From NCBI RefSeq assembly GCF_910592395.1, contig NC_088317.1, positions 930,001 through 994,000 on the forward strand: a stretch of 64,000 nt of DNA. Direction: 5' to 3'. The position numbers were made by a program, and so were the translations under genes. This document shows, piece after piece, positions 1-10,079 of the stretch. The notes under the pieces are model-generated. The model had not been told where the DNA came from. It searched no databases and saw nothing but the letters and a program-made list of their open reading frames with translations. The stretch is from Lineus longissimus (lineage: Eukaryota; Nemertea; Pilidiophora; Heteronemertea; Lineidae). The stretch's first letter is position 1. Every line of letters starts with the position of its first letter.

Positions 1-82
1 GGGGACAGGGACCGTGACTATTGATAAAGTCCTCACGATATTATATTCGTCAACAATGGGGCACAGACTTTCAGATATTTTC

Positions 83-358
83 GTGACTGACCTATATTAC
101 CAGTACAGTCCAATATATATTTCTTTTTTTTGACTGACCTCTATTACCAGTACAGTCCAATATCCTTCTATTCTTTGTGACCGACCTATATTACCAGTAC
201 AGTCCAATACATGTATATATTTCATTTTTCGTGACCGACCTATATTACCAGTACAGTCCAAAACATATTCTATTCTTCGTGACTGACCTATATTACCAGT
301 ACAGTCCAATATATATTATATTTTTCGTGACTGACCTATATTACCAGTACAGTCCAAA
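83..358. repeat. 48-bp minisatellite, six copies
   Basis: Six copies begin near 83, 130, 177, 231, 279 and 327. Each has a nearly invariant ~30-bp core (gtgactgacctatattacca followed by gtacagtcc) and a variable AT-rich spacer of about 17 bp. The core reads VTDLYYQYSP in one frame, but the spacers vary in length and sequence, so coding is unlikely. No gene is recognised beside it. Confidence 0.9.
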
Positions 359-1994
359 GATACTATTTAGTCTGTATATTATTCTAGGGCTGGGGTGGGG
401 GATAGGGAAATTCTCCAGTGACAAACTTTTTGATTGTCATTCTGGTAAAAAAAAAAACACGTCCAAAGAAGTAATTTATTCTCATAACTTTTAACAATGC
501 TCGAAAAAAACTTTTAAAATGTTCATGTGGCGAGTTGCCACATGTACCGACTATACCTGTGGATCTAAATATATATATCATCATTGAAATCCTCAGAGAA
601 ATTAAACCAAGACAAAAAAGGGTTCCATGCCCTTGGTTTCCATGTACCGCGAACGATGCTAACGATAGGATTTAGCTGACAGGATTTGGCCACATGAACC
701 CCTCCGGTCCAAAGACGCGGGGGTCGTCAGATCAATTTGAAACCGCCATGGACATCACTTCTTCCCCCTCACAAGTCGGTCGCGATGACCTCCATGTGCA
801 AACCATTTTGGCTGTGGATGCCCTGGTAACCCATGTCGCCTAACCAGACATAGCGCGCTGCCTGACTAGAAGTTACCGCCTCTGAGACCCAGGGTTGAGA
901 CACTGGGGTCTGCCCCTAGCTGACAGGTGGCTGGAGATCCATATCATAGAGCATACCAACCGTACATAACCGGCTGGACTGGTACACCCTATCAGGCTCA
1001 GACTCCCCAACGGAGTCTATTGAGCGCAGCCGCAGCGCCAGTTAATATGGATGGATTTACGTCGTCAAATAACTGTCGACCTGATGAGCATTCGTTCACG
1101 GTACATAGAGTTTATCGGGGTTGGGGGCGAAGAGACAAGACCAGGAACTCCTATGGGGTCGCGGGCGCAATGCAACCCGAGGAACGAGATGCACCCAAAG
1201 TACAAACTCGAAAATAACTGGCTCATCCTTCGCCATTAGGTGTCAAGTATGTACCACTTATACAGACAGGCGTCATTAACGTTGGGTAACACCTCACAAG
1301 GAGCAATACCAAGCATTTTCAAGACCTCATATTTAGCGAAAAGGTGTGACAACAATGATAATATATCAGATCCAATACCAGTCCCTTGACCAAACCCAAC
1401 CATTTCTTGAAGTTCAAAGGACGTCGGGGCTTCTGAAAGAAAAAAGAATTGGCCATGACAGCTACGGCAGATAGATCGAAGTGATAGATGGGCTAACTGT
1501 CTATCTGAAAAGGGCGGGCGAGCGATTAAGCAGGCGCATACAGTTAGATATTAAAATGGTAACAAAATGGCCGAAATTTATCTTCGCACAACGTCTTTAT
1601 ACTTGTATAGGAGCCATAGGTAAAACTCAATGGTGACGAGATTATTACTGCTCCCGAAAGAGATTTTAAGTAGCCTAAGTCTTTTGTTTGCTGCTGGCTT
1701 GCTGCTGCTTCAGCAGCTTCCTACCGACGGCACAAGGATATCTTTGAAAGCCACCACGTACCGCAGGGCCAATGCATTGGTGTCATTAATCACATTTATC
1801 ATCTTCGTGACCACGCGAAAACACACTTAAAGCTGACATGCATGCATAAAAACCCAAACGACAAAGATAGAAAACACAAACGCCCGACCACCAAAAGACA
1901 AACTGCACTTGAAACATGATAGACACCCAGCGACAGGACACTTGACTGCACAAACACAAGTTCATTCACGAGACATTTCACAGAGAAATAAAAA
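359..1994. other. Spacer, no recognised gene
   Basis: I see no supported gene here. Two overlapping plus-strand ORFs (927-1217 from GTG and 1051-1239 from ATG) lie in a slightly GC-richer patch. The second contains the phrase RYIEFIGVGGEETRPG, but I recognise no family, no splice sites frame them, and they overlap in different frames. They could be a decayed exon or chance. Confidence 0.5.
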
Positions 1995-2070
1995 AATATT
2001 CCTCGAGCGGATTCGAACTCGGAACCCTCGGCACTTCATCCTTTCCGTCTTTTCTATTGGCCGTCAGGGT
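1995..2070 (-). mobile_element. Degenerate tRNA-derived SINE fragment
   Basis: On the minus strand a Pol III B-box-like stretch (gttccgagttcgaatccgc) is followed by an A/T-rich tail, as in tRNA-derived SINEs. The A-box side is degenerate, so a functional tRNA is unlikely. The 5' end of the element cannot be placed. Confidence 0.4.
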
Positions 2071-2240
2071 TTTTATGCATGCATGTCAGATTTAAAGGGA
2101 CAACCTGGGCGTGGGATTTCCCTGGCCAGGAGGATAATACCTCTGCTTGTCACCATGCGCCGCCACTTATCTCAAATAACGATTTTCTCCAGTGTGCGAG
2201 GCAGTTTTGGACATGACCTGTGAAATTGAGGCAGGCCTAA

Positions 2241-2484
2241 AGCTCTGTACACACTGACAACATTTTGGGAAACATGTTGGCCAACATGTTGTCCAGGTGC
2301 GATGTTATCGAAAATGTTGGCAGTGTGTACAGTTCGGAAACATTTGGAAACATTCGACAACAAGTTGCCCAACATGTTGTCGAATGTTGTCATGTGTATA
2401 CAGGGCCAAATTTTCGATAACATCGCACCTGGACAACATGTTGGCCAACATGTTTCCCAAAATGTTGTCAGTGTGTACAGAGCT
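2241..2484. mobile_element. Foldback MITE with TAA target duplication
   Basis: Two long arms (about 2241-2314 and 2411-2484) are near-perfect reverse complements. The termini start AGCTCTGTACACACTGACAA and continue through an acatgttggccaacatgt palindrome. The element is flanked on both sides by TAA (2238-2240 and 2485-2487). A 3-bp TWA duplication is typical of the PIF/Harbinger superfamily, so this is probably a non-autonomous Harbinger-type MITE of 244 bp. The internal ~96 bp has a second, smaller inverted repeat around cgacaacaagttgcccaac. There is no transposase ORF. Confidence 0.8.
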
Positions 2485-2487
2485 TAA

Positions 2488-2888
2488 GGTTACACCCAGT
2501 TTGTGTGCACTGTTTATGTATTTCAATTGTCCTGTTTGGACTGAGAAGTCACGGTTCGACTGGAAGCCATTTTTGTAGGAAAAACCACCATATCTCATGC
2601 CACAGTTGTCCATTTAATACCACTGAATACAAGAGGGGGTAGGCATATCACTAAACCATGGTCATTTCATAACACAAGCCTGGGAACAACTGGCAGGGTT
2701 TATCAAATCTCTGGGATGCTGATCTCCGATTGATCCTCGATCGTCGCACAGTTGGCAGCACAGAGGTGAAATGAGACGATTGGTAATTTCTGCCATGTAA
2801 ATGTCTCTGAACTACTTCGATTGTATGCCTTATCTTTCTGATCCGGTCAAGGTCCTCATCATACATATCACATGTCACAGTATCAAGG
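2488..2888. other. Spacer with one unassigned minus-strand ORF
   Basis: A 75-codon open frame runs on the minus strand at 2878-2651 (begins MTCDMYDEDLDRIRKIRH). Its composition is basic and Ser-rich, and no family is recognised. It lies directly upstream of the E-box/CRE cluster and could be part of a divergent transcript, but no splice sites or homology support it. Confidence 0.2.
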
Positions 2889-2965
2889 GCTGATTGGTTC
2901 AGAGATAGAATGTGCTATGAGCACGTGACACATTGCGCCAAGCACGTGGCGTGTGACGTCATAAA
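2889..2965. promoter_or_regulatory. Promoter-like cluster: inverted CCAAT, two E-boxes, CRE
   Basis: Within 70 bp lie ATTGG (2893-2897), CACGTG (2922-2927), CACGTG (2943-2948) and the full palindromic CRE TGACGTCA (2954-2961). Just downstream, ATGGCAGACATG occurs on the plus strand. Such a cluster is typical of a CREB/bHLH-responsive promoter. It could drive the SYCE1-like gene 1.7 kb downstream, but no first exon could be connected to it. Confidence 0.45.
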
Positions 2966-3096
2966 ACATGGCAGACATGACCAGATCGTCTCATTTTCTA
3001 GCTGCCAGAACGATATAGTACCATAGATAGGGTATGGGCTAACAGTGTCCTCCTTTCAAAGGTCAGCTGAGCCGAGTGTGGAAATATTCAGAACAG

Positions 3097-3274
3097 CAGT
3101 GGCGGATTTAGGGGTCCGGCATGAGTCATCCCTCTTTGATATTTTAATTCACCTCTCCTCAAGAACCCTCCCCCTCATTTTCAGGATTGCACCTTCGGCT
3201 CTATCATGAGTTCTCATTGGTGGGACAGCGCCCCCCCCCCCCGCTTCTTTCCCAAATTTCTGGATCCGCCACTG
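3097..3274. mobile_element. hAT-like MITE (CAGTGGCGGA termini)
   Basis: The left end reads cagtggcggatttagg and the right end is the reverse complement of cagtggcggatccag, a terminal sequence common among hAT-type non-autonomous elements. It is 178 bp long with no ORF and includes a C-rich tract near 3231. No clear 8-bp target duplication is visible, so assignment rests on the termini. Confidence 0.65.
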
Positions 3275-4643
3275 CTGCAGAGATGAGAAGTTTCAAAAGA
3301 ATACATGTATGTGCGATCAAGGAAGTTTCGATAGAGAAAAACAACTCACCATGGTGGTGTTCACGTCGTATCTTGTGATAAACCGGTTGGGCAGCATTGG
3401 GTGTGCTGGACAGGACAACGTGTCTGGCGTCTGCAAGAAATGAAAATGAAAAGATAAGATAAGATTGTACATTGTATCAGACAATAGTCGCAAAATTTGG
3501 GGAGAAAAAGTTGTGGAGAAATCAGGCTGAACTCACCAATGTTGAACCAGTGCTTCGACTTGACGTCGACACAACTGAACGCTTGTGTTCCCAAAACCGG
3601 TCTGTCATACTGGGAGCACAGCCAAATTCAACGCCCCGTATTGAGTACGTTACGTCAGAGAGGTTACCAAACCACTCATCTATTCAAATTGTGATTTTCA
3701 ATCAAATTCATTGACCCATACACGAAAATGCTCACGGTATAAAGCTGATTGGTCAAATACTGAGGTCACGGTCGGATGAACAGGAGTCGGACAACAAGTG
3801 ACATAACTTCGCGGAAACTTGGCTTTTGTGGTATATTTAAACGAGTCTACGTGACGTAACATGATTGTTGAAATTTATAGCCAGTGGTATACTAGTATTC
3901 ACACATGGCAATTTTTTTAAAATTCAAGTTCAAGTTTGCGCACCGAGCGATTGAAAGTGGTCCGTTTTCGCGTACGTTGGGTGCGTTAAGATGAATTGAT
4001 AGCTTATGCTGCTCCGCCTGTCTAGCTCAGAGTTATGGCTGGTCAAATCGTGTTTTTTTCCCACCACGACCAGCTAGCTGGCAGCCATCAGGCTATATCA
4101 ATGGAAGGTGTCTGTTCAGCGAATGAGAAATGCCGCGAACGAGACGGCGATTGCTCTGGTGACGTCATCGAGTGATGGCAGGTGGAAATGCCGATGGAAC
4201 GCCACGACACAGATAAAGAGGGACTTTATGATTAATGAACATTGGTTAGGGACATCAGTAAACATGATAATAAGGGTTGAAAAACATGCACGGACTTTCA
4301 CTGATTTTTTAAAGGGACTCCTTGGGCATGAGATATGTTGGTTTCTCATACAAAAATGGCTTCCACGAGGACCGTGACTCCTCAAAGCAATATATGATAA
4401 TGGTTAAAAGAGAAATACGTGCACAGATTTTCAGGGATTTTAAGAAGTTTTTGATTAAAATGACGAACCACAGGACTCAAATGTTTTGGGTGATAGCATA
4501 GTCAGCGGAGCGCTATCCCAGAGCGCTATGAGAGGCTTCTTAAAAATATCTGTGCTGTGGCCACACCCAAAACTTTGGGGGGAAAAATTCCCAAAAAATA
4601 CAAAACTTCATAATTTTCTCCTATTCTATTCCTCTTATTTCAG
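3275..4643. other. Spacer, no recognised gene
   Basis: Only short open frames are present. A 24-codon ATG frame at 4101 (MEGVCSANEKCRERDGDCSG) is open but ends in a phase that does not join the exon at 4644. The missing first exon of the SYCE1-like gene is expected in or upstream of this stretch. Confidence 0.45.
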
Positions 4644-7408
4644 CTCACGACCGCGAAGCATAAAAAAACGTCTTCCTGCTCGTGAGTCGTCTGTATTAGC
4701 ACAAATAGCAGACGACGACCACATCAATGTTGTGCACACAGTGAGTGACTAACGGATTCCCGGGCACTGTCTGAGGGGAAACCCTGGATCCCTGCCATGG
4801 AGAAGGATAGCAAAATTTCATTACTAAATCAAAGCGTTGCTGAAAGGGTCAGGAAAAAATTCGCAGCCTCGTGAAGAAAGCCTGTCTGATGGGCACTTCG
4901 TATCGGAGACCAGCCGAAGACACCGCACAGGGCATAGATACGGCCAGTAAGGAATTGGTTCTAAAGGTTTATCAAAGATATCCGCGGGCGCCGGGCCAAA
5001 TGTCCAATTTACATGCGATGTAGAATTTACATACACCCGTTGAAATCCCACACAGTCAGGAGGGCGAGTGAGGCTCGACGGCAATAATCACCGTTGACGA
5101 CGCTTGGAGAATGACATGAATGAGATTGCCCAAAACATAGCAGACGAATTTTTATATTAAGCCTACACACGTTTATGCGTATAATCTGATAATTGTCACT
5201 TAAACATGACAAAAGTTGGTGCCTAGAGATAAAGAAGTACCTCGTGATATAGTTAAACTGTGAGTTGATGGGCTAGAACTCCAAAAAGACTGTACTGTAG
5301 CCTAGGTCCCAATAAATGGAGACAGCCTATTTTGACATTTCTCAATAAGTACTAAAGTAGTAGCCCCCCCCCCCCCCCACACACACACACACCCACACAC
5401 ACATTTTGTCTCTATCCCGTCTGTTGTCTGTCTAGATCGATCATGAACTTGAATGAAGCTGCTGAAGCTCGAAGACGAAGGGCTCATTCGAGAGTTCTCT
5501 GGAATTAATCATTCTGACTTCATTCCATTAGGAGCATTCCCATCTTATAGATGTCATGGCCTTCAGGGTGGATGTTCTCTTCAACAGCTTGAACGATTTC
5601 CAGGGAGAGAAAGCCAGTCTTGAACAACAGCTCAATGAAGTCAGAAATAAGAGGCGTGGCCTTGAAGTAACTCTTGAACAATGTAGGTGTGATGAGCTCT
5701 CATTCTCAGTCTCAGCAAGTTATTCATAGAACTTCTACCAAATGGAAACATAAAGCTTCATTTGTAATTATTTTGAGAGAGAGAGAGAGATATTTTGTAT
5801 GGTGTTACGCAAGATATAGATATTGGCTCAATTTCCTGAGCATTTGTTTTGCAGGCAAAGTGAAAGCTCACCAGACCCAGGAGACAAACCAAGCAATGCA
5901 AGGTGAGGTGATGAGGCACTCGGCCCTCCTGGTTTGGTATCCTTCCTAGGTTTGAGGGCTTTATCTTTCTGTCCTCGGTGCATTTATGATAGCAGCAGTT
6001 TAGACCACTGGACTTCTGTTGCTGTCGATAGCTAGCGGCAACTGAACGTCAAATCCTTTGTTTAGAAAAATTGATTGAAGTTTGAAGTAACAGTAACAAG
6101 TGATGGTAGCTGCTTCGTGAAATCAGGCCAGGGATAATCATTGTCAAATTGCACAAACTGACAAATTTGAAATCTCCATATTTCAGAAGCCTCAAAAGTA
6201 GCCCAACACAAGATTGCGCAGATGCTCATGCAGGCTAAAAGGTGGGTATGGAACCAGGATGCCAGTGACATCTAGATTGCTATGCAAAGTTATGCCTTTC
6301 GTGTACACTTCTGGATGAAGTCCAGTGCAGTAGTGATGGCTGGCCATTGCTTCTTGGACTCCAAATTTGGTCATCATCATAGGAGTTGGAGACAATTCAC
6401 GCATCAAATCACTCACTCAATATAATTTTCTTTCACCAGCCTTGAAGATGCCAATGAAAGGGGAAGAACAAAGTTAACGAACCTGAGCACAAAGATTGAA
6501 GACAATGTGAAATGCAAGCAAGAGGATGTGTATGTGTCAATCTCACTTCAGAGTTGGAAAAACCCCTTACAAGGCGAGCCATAGATTCGATGGAAACCCA
6601 TCCGATACATAGTCAATGGCCATACCGATCCCTCTGGTGGCCATCATAACTTTACATGTTGGTGAATGGTCAATGGTTGAGACACTGCAGGAATTCAGCC
6701 ACTTTGTCTAAGTCGTGAAGTACACCACATGAAATGCTCATTGTGACCAAATATACAGCGAGATCTTCTCTCATTCATGTATCCCAGCCTCGATTACTTT
6801 GTTTTCTTTCCAGACTCAAATTTGAACAGGAGCTTGAAGACTTGGCCAACAATCTCACGGCAGCCAAGGATACATATGTAAGTGTTGTCTCCATGGTCTC
6901 ATCATAAATTCTTTACACACCTCAAACGTTGACACAGCTCAATTGTAACACAATTGTACTTCCTCTCTACAGACTGATGAAGTGATAGCAGGAGAAATGC
7001 AGAACACTGAAGACGCCAAGATTGGGTCATGTGAGGCTGTCAGTCTCTCACAGAACGAGGTGGAGACCCTCACCAAGATCCTTGACACACTCTCCATGGA
7101 TGATGACACCAAGTCAACAGAGCCTGTCGTGTCTGCAGATATGCAGAAGATCACTTTGTAAGTTGAGTACATTCAGTTTCCATTTTGAAGCTGTTTGGAC
7201 GATAAAATTCTGTAAATATCTCGAATTCTGTTCTTCCAGGAATATGCTATCTCAGGAGAGAAAGGCAGCACATGAGGTGACGCCTCAAGTCCACCAGAAT
7301 CTAGAACAGCTGCGACAAGAGCTCGAGGATCTGGAACAGGCCTTGCCGGACACCAGCGAAGAACTCCAAGAGGAAGTCCATCAAGATCTCGTGGCAACAG
7401 AAATGTGA
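4644..7408 (+). CDS. SYCE1-like coiled-coil protein (5' end not identified)
   Basis: Inferred exons are 4644-4740, 5532-5682, 5855-5902, 6187-6241, 6440-6529, 6814-6877, 6973-7157 and 7240-7408, ending in TGA. All junctions are GT-AG and codon phases join without a stop, giving about 285 residues from the first identified exon. The product is almost entirely coiled coil, rich in E, K, Q and L. The stretch FRVDVLFNSLNDFQ resembles RVEVLINRINEVQ of vertebrate SYCE1 as I remember it, and KFEQELEDL resembles its FEEQLEDL. SYCE1 is a central-element protein that holds paired meiotic chromosomes together, so a germline nuclear role is inferred. Coiled coils align easily, so the family call is moderate and another kinetochore or cytoskeletal coiled coil is possible. 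The exon at 4644 (32 residues, basic then acidic) begins mid-codon, so a start exon is missing. The C-terminus is Glu-rich. Confidence 0.55.
5365..5403. repeat. Poly(C) plus (CA)n simple repeat
   Basis: A run of about 16 C is followed by CA dinucleotides, inside the intron between the first two identified exons of the SYCE1-like gene. Confidence 0.9.
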
Positions 7409-7924
7409 TTTGTAATCTTTGGACATTCATGCTTCTGTGGATTGTGATCTTGACCAGCCAAACTTGCTCTGGAGTTGCTACAAACCAAGTATCCTCTACG
7501 GAACTGGTTGGAGACACACTGAACTAGACAAGACTGACCAGCTGATGAGAAGAACTGTTCCACACATTGAGATGGCTTCCCTTCTGTGTCAGTCTTTCTA
7601 AATGCTATAGGAAAATCCAAGCTTGTATTCCTCCAGTCTTTAATTCGTCCAGGGAATGTCTCATTTTGAAAGGTCTCTCAAACCCTGCTCTCATTTAAGA
7701 AGAGACTGTGGTTGTCCAAGGCATCAATGTTTCTATTTTAGACCTGACATCATTGTCTTACTCATTGTTAGTTAGAAGTTCAAATTACTTATTTTCTTCA
7801 AGTCGGTGTTAACCCCTTCAATGCTGTGAACTGCATCCTAGAGCCTGTTGCATCTAACAGCCACTTGCAGTCCCGGGGTATAGATTATGAAGTGTAAGGT
7901 CTCGGGATATTTTACTGTTGTTAA

Positions 7925-7950
7925 AATAAATGAAATAAGACAGAAATAAA
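7925..7950 (+). terminator. Polyadenylation signals of the SYCE1-like gene
   Basis: Two AATAAA hexamers (7925-7930 and 7945-7950) lie about 0.5 kb after the stop codon, giving a 3' UTR of roughly 550 nt. No intervening gene is seen. Confidence 0.6.
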
Positions 7951-10079
7951 ATCTTACTATTATTTATATTAATCATTGTTTTGAACATTTATGTGAACAT
8001 GGCGAGAATAAATAGTTACATCTTGCAACCAATAATACAAAACAACCTCGGCCAGGAATAATCTGGAAAAGGCAGCTAATTTCAGATTTCAAAATGTTCA
8101 AGGTAAGAAACTGGCAGAGTTTGGATTCCTTGTACAGATACAAGATTAGTATAAAACTTGTTTCGATTTAAATTTTTTTCAACTCCTCTGAACAAGACAC
8201 TTCTCTAATTTCTGATAAGGACAGAATTTCTCTGCCCCAAGTGTGTCGAGAGGTTCCACTGCAGTCCATGAGGTCGTCGAAACAATGGGGAGACCAAACA
8301 TTTACAGGACAGTTCCCAATCTTTAACAGTAGTGAAATAAGAAGCTCCATCCATGCGTTAGCACGTCACAGTCACATTTCAGTCAAACACGTGGCAAACG
8401 TGAGAAATAAATTATTTCTCAAAAAACACCACAAGAAAGAACACCATTTAGTGTTCATATGGTACACATACAATACATAAAACTAAACAATTTTCATTGC
8501 CATTATTCAAAGTCACTACTTGCTCCAACAAGCAATCTGTATTTCATCTTCATGTACTCTAACTTTCTTCAAAAATTTAAATCAACAAACCCAGCTGAAG
8601 TAGAACTGTAAATAGAGCTCACTTATCAACATGGGACTTACGACTAGAAAACGATGCGTGTTAAAAAATTATGCCAGATGAGGTAGGCTCAGCGCCATTG
8701 GGATCAAAGCTATCATTTCTATGATAATTCTATAGTAAAGTAGTTTATCACATGCTGACTCTTGGCCCAATAAGGGAGTGAAAAATTGGACATGTGCTAA
8801 AACAGTTAGCGGTCCGTACATAACTTGGTTCCAGCCACATTCGGTGATATGAATAAAGACTAGCAATTGCTTTTAGCGAAAAGTCCATGTACATTTACAC
8901 TTGGCCTTTATGTACAACATTATAGTAAAAGCATTTGCTAGTCTTTATTCATATCACCCAATGGCCAACTTGACTATGTCTTCAAACACTGATACACAAT
9001 GCATATCAACTTTCATGATGACACAAAGAAAACTTGCAATGAGGGTGAGTAAAAATGATCACTCTGTGTTCCTATCTAACTACATGTAATTACAACATGT
9101 ACAATGTTACTTACATCTCTTAGAATGGTACACAAAATAAGTTATGGTGCAATGCAAAACAGAACTTGTGCTAGTTTTCCATAATTGAAATGTTCATCCA
9201 TATTTTTTAGATCGGCAAATATAATACATTTTGAAACAGACAGGTTCCCACAGATTCAATCGGAACCACACAAAATCATGAACAAGAAACTCTGGAATGC
9301 AAACCAAACAAACTTGGCTTGATATGGACCAGACAGCGTGGCACACATAGCAAAAGCTATTTCCCTATCAACATCATATATTTACATTGTTTTTGACCAC
9401 GATTTAATACAATTATAGCAATCCATTGGACATTACCTTACACTTATATTGCACAAAGGAAATGGACACTGCTGCAGCAAAGTATGGCAAAGGGCACTAC
9501 ATGTATATGTGAACCGTGAAATATTTGCAATGCCAAAAGTCTGCGAATTTGCTCATTTTCATCATAGGGCAAGACTTAATTATAGTATAGTAAGTAGTAC
9601 CAGTTTGTAAAATATTTCTATCCCCGAGTTGGTGGATCCCCAAATCCCTTCAGTTCATTCTACCGATCGAAGGAATCTTGCATGGGAGCGTTTAATTTCT
9701 AACATGGATCTGTCGGAAAGGTTCAAATACTTACAGCAGGTAAACTGTCAAGCTTTCACTTCTCTCACTGGCTGAGGTTCGGAGGTTATGGTCAGCTAAT
9801 CAATCCACATGGTGTTCTCAAAACAATCTCCCAAACACTGACACTCACTGGTGTTAATGCACAAGTTAATACAAAAACACTGGTGTTCTCGTCCGTAATC
9901 AATATAGGACCACCAAATGAGCATGTTTCAACGGATTTCCATGTAAACAGCGGCGACACGTATCTGCAGTGGCCACGGTCTTTCATTCTCTAACTCAAAG
10001 GAAGCTAAAGTCCAGACAACATTCCTCTGAAAGCAGTTTACACTTGGCGTATGATTCCACTTGTCGACGTGGTCCACTT
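7951..10079. other. Intergenic spacer / probable 3' UTR of the exchanger
   Basis: AT-rich sequence between two convergent genes. It holds one MITE (8838-8963) and otherwise no coding potential. If the exchanger terminal exon at 10080-10184 is right, the right part is its 3' UTR read on the minus strand. Confidence 0.5.
8838..8963. mobile_element. MITE copy 1, 4-bp GCCA target duplication
   Basis: This 126-bp element has ~38-bp inverted termini (CATTSGGTGATATGAATAAA...). It is flanked by GCCA on both sides (8834-8837, 8964-8967), a 4-bp duplication. A related copy sits at 63280-63413. The termini contain AATAAA reading inward from each end. A 4-bp duplication with CA-starting termini would fit the Chapaev group, but superfamily is uncertain. 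Confidence 0.8.

Noticed and set aside
927-1239. Two overlapping plus-strand ORFs in a GC-richer patch
   Set aside because: Different frames, no splice sites, no recognisable family; not enough to call a gene.
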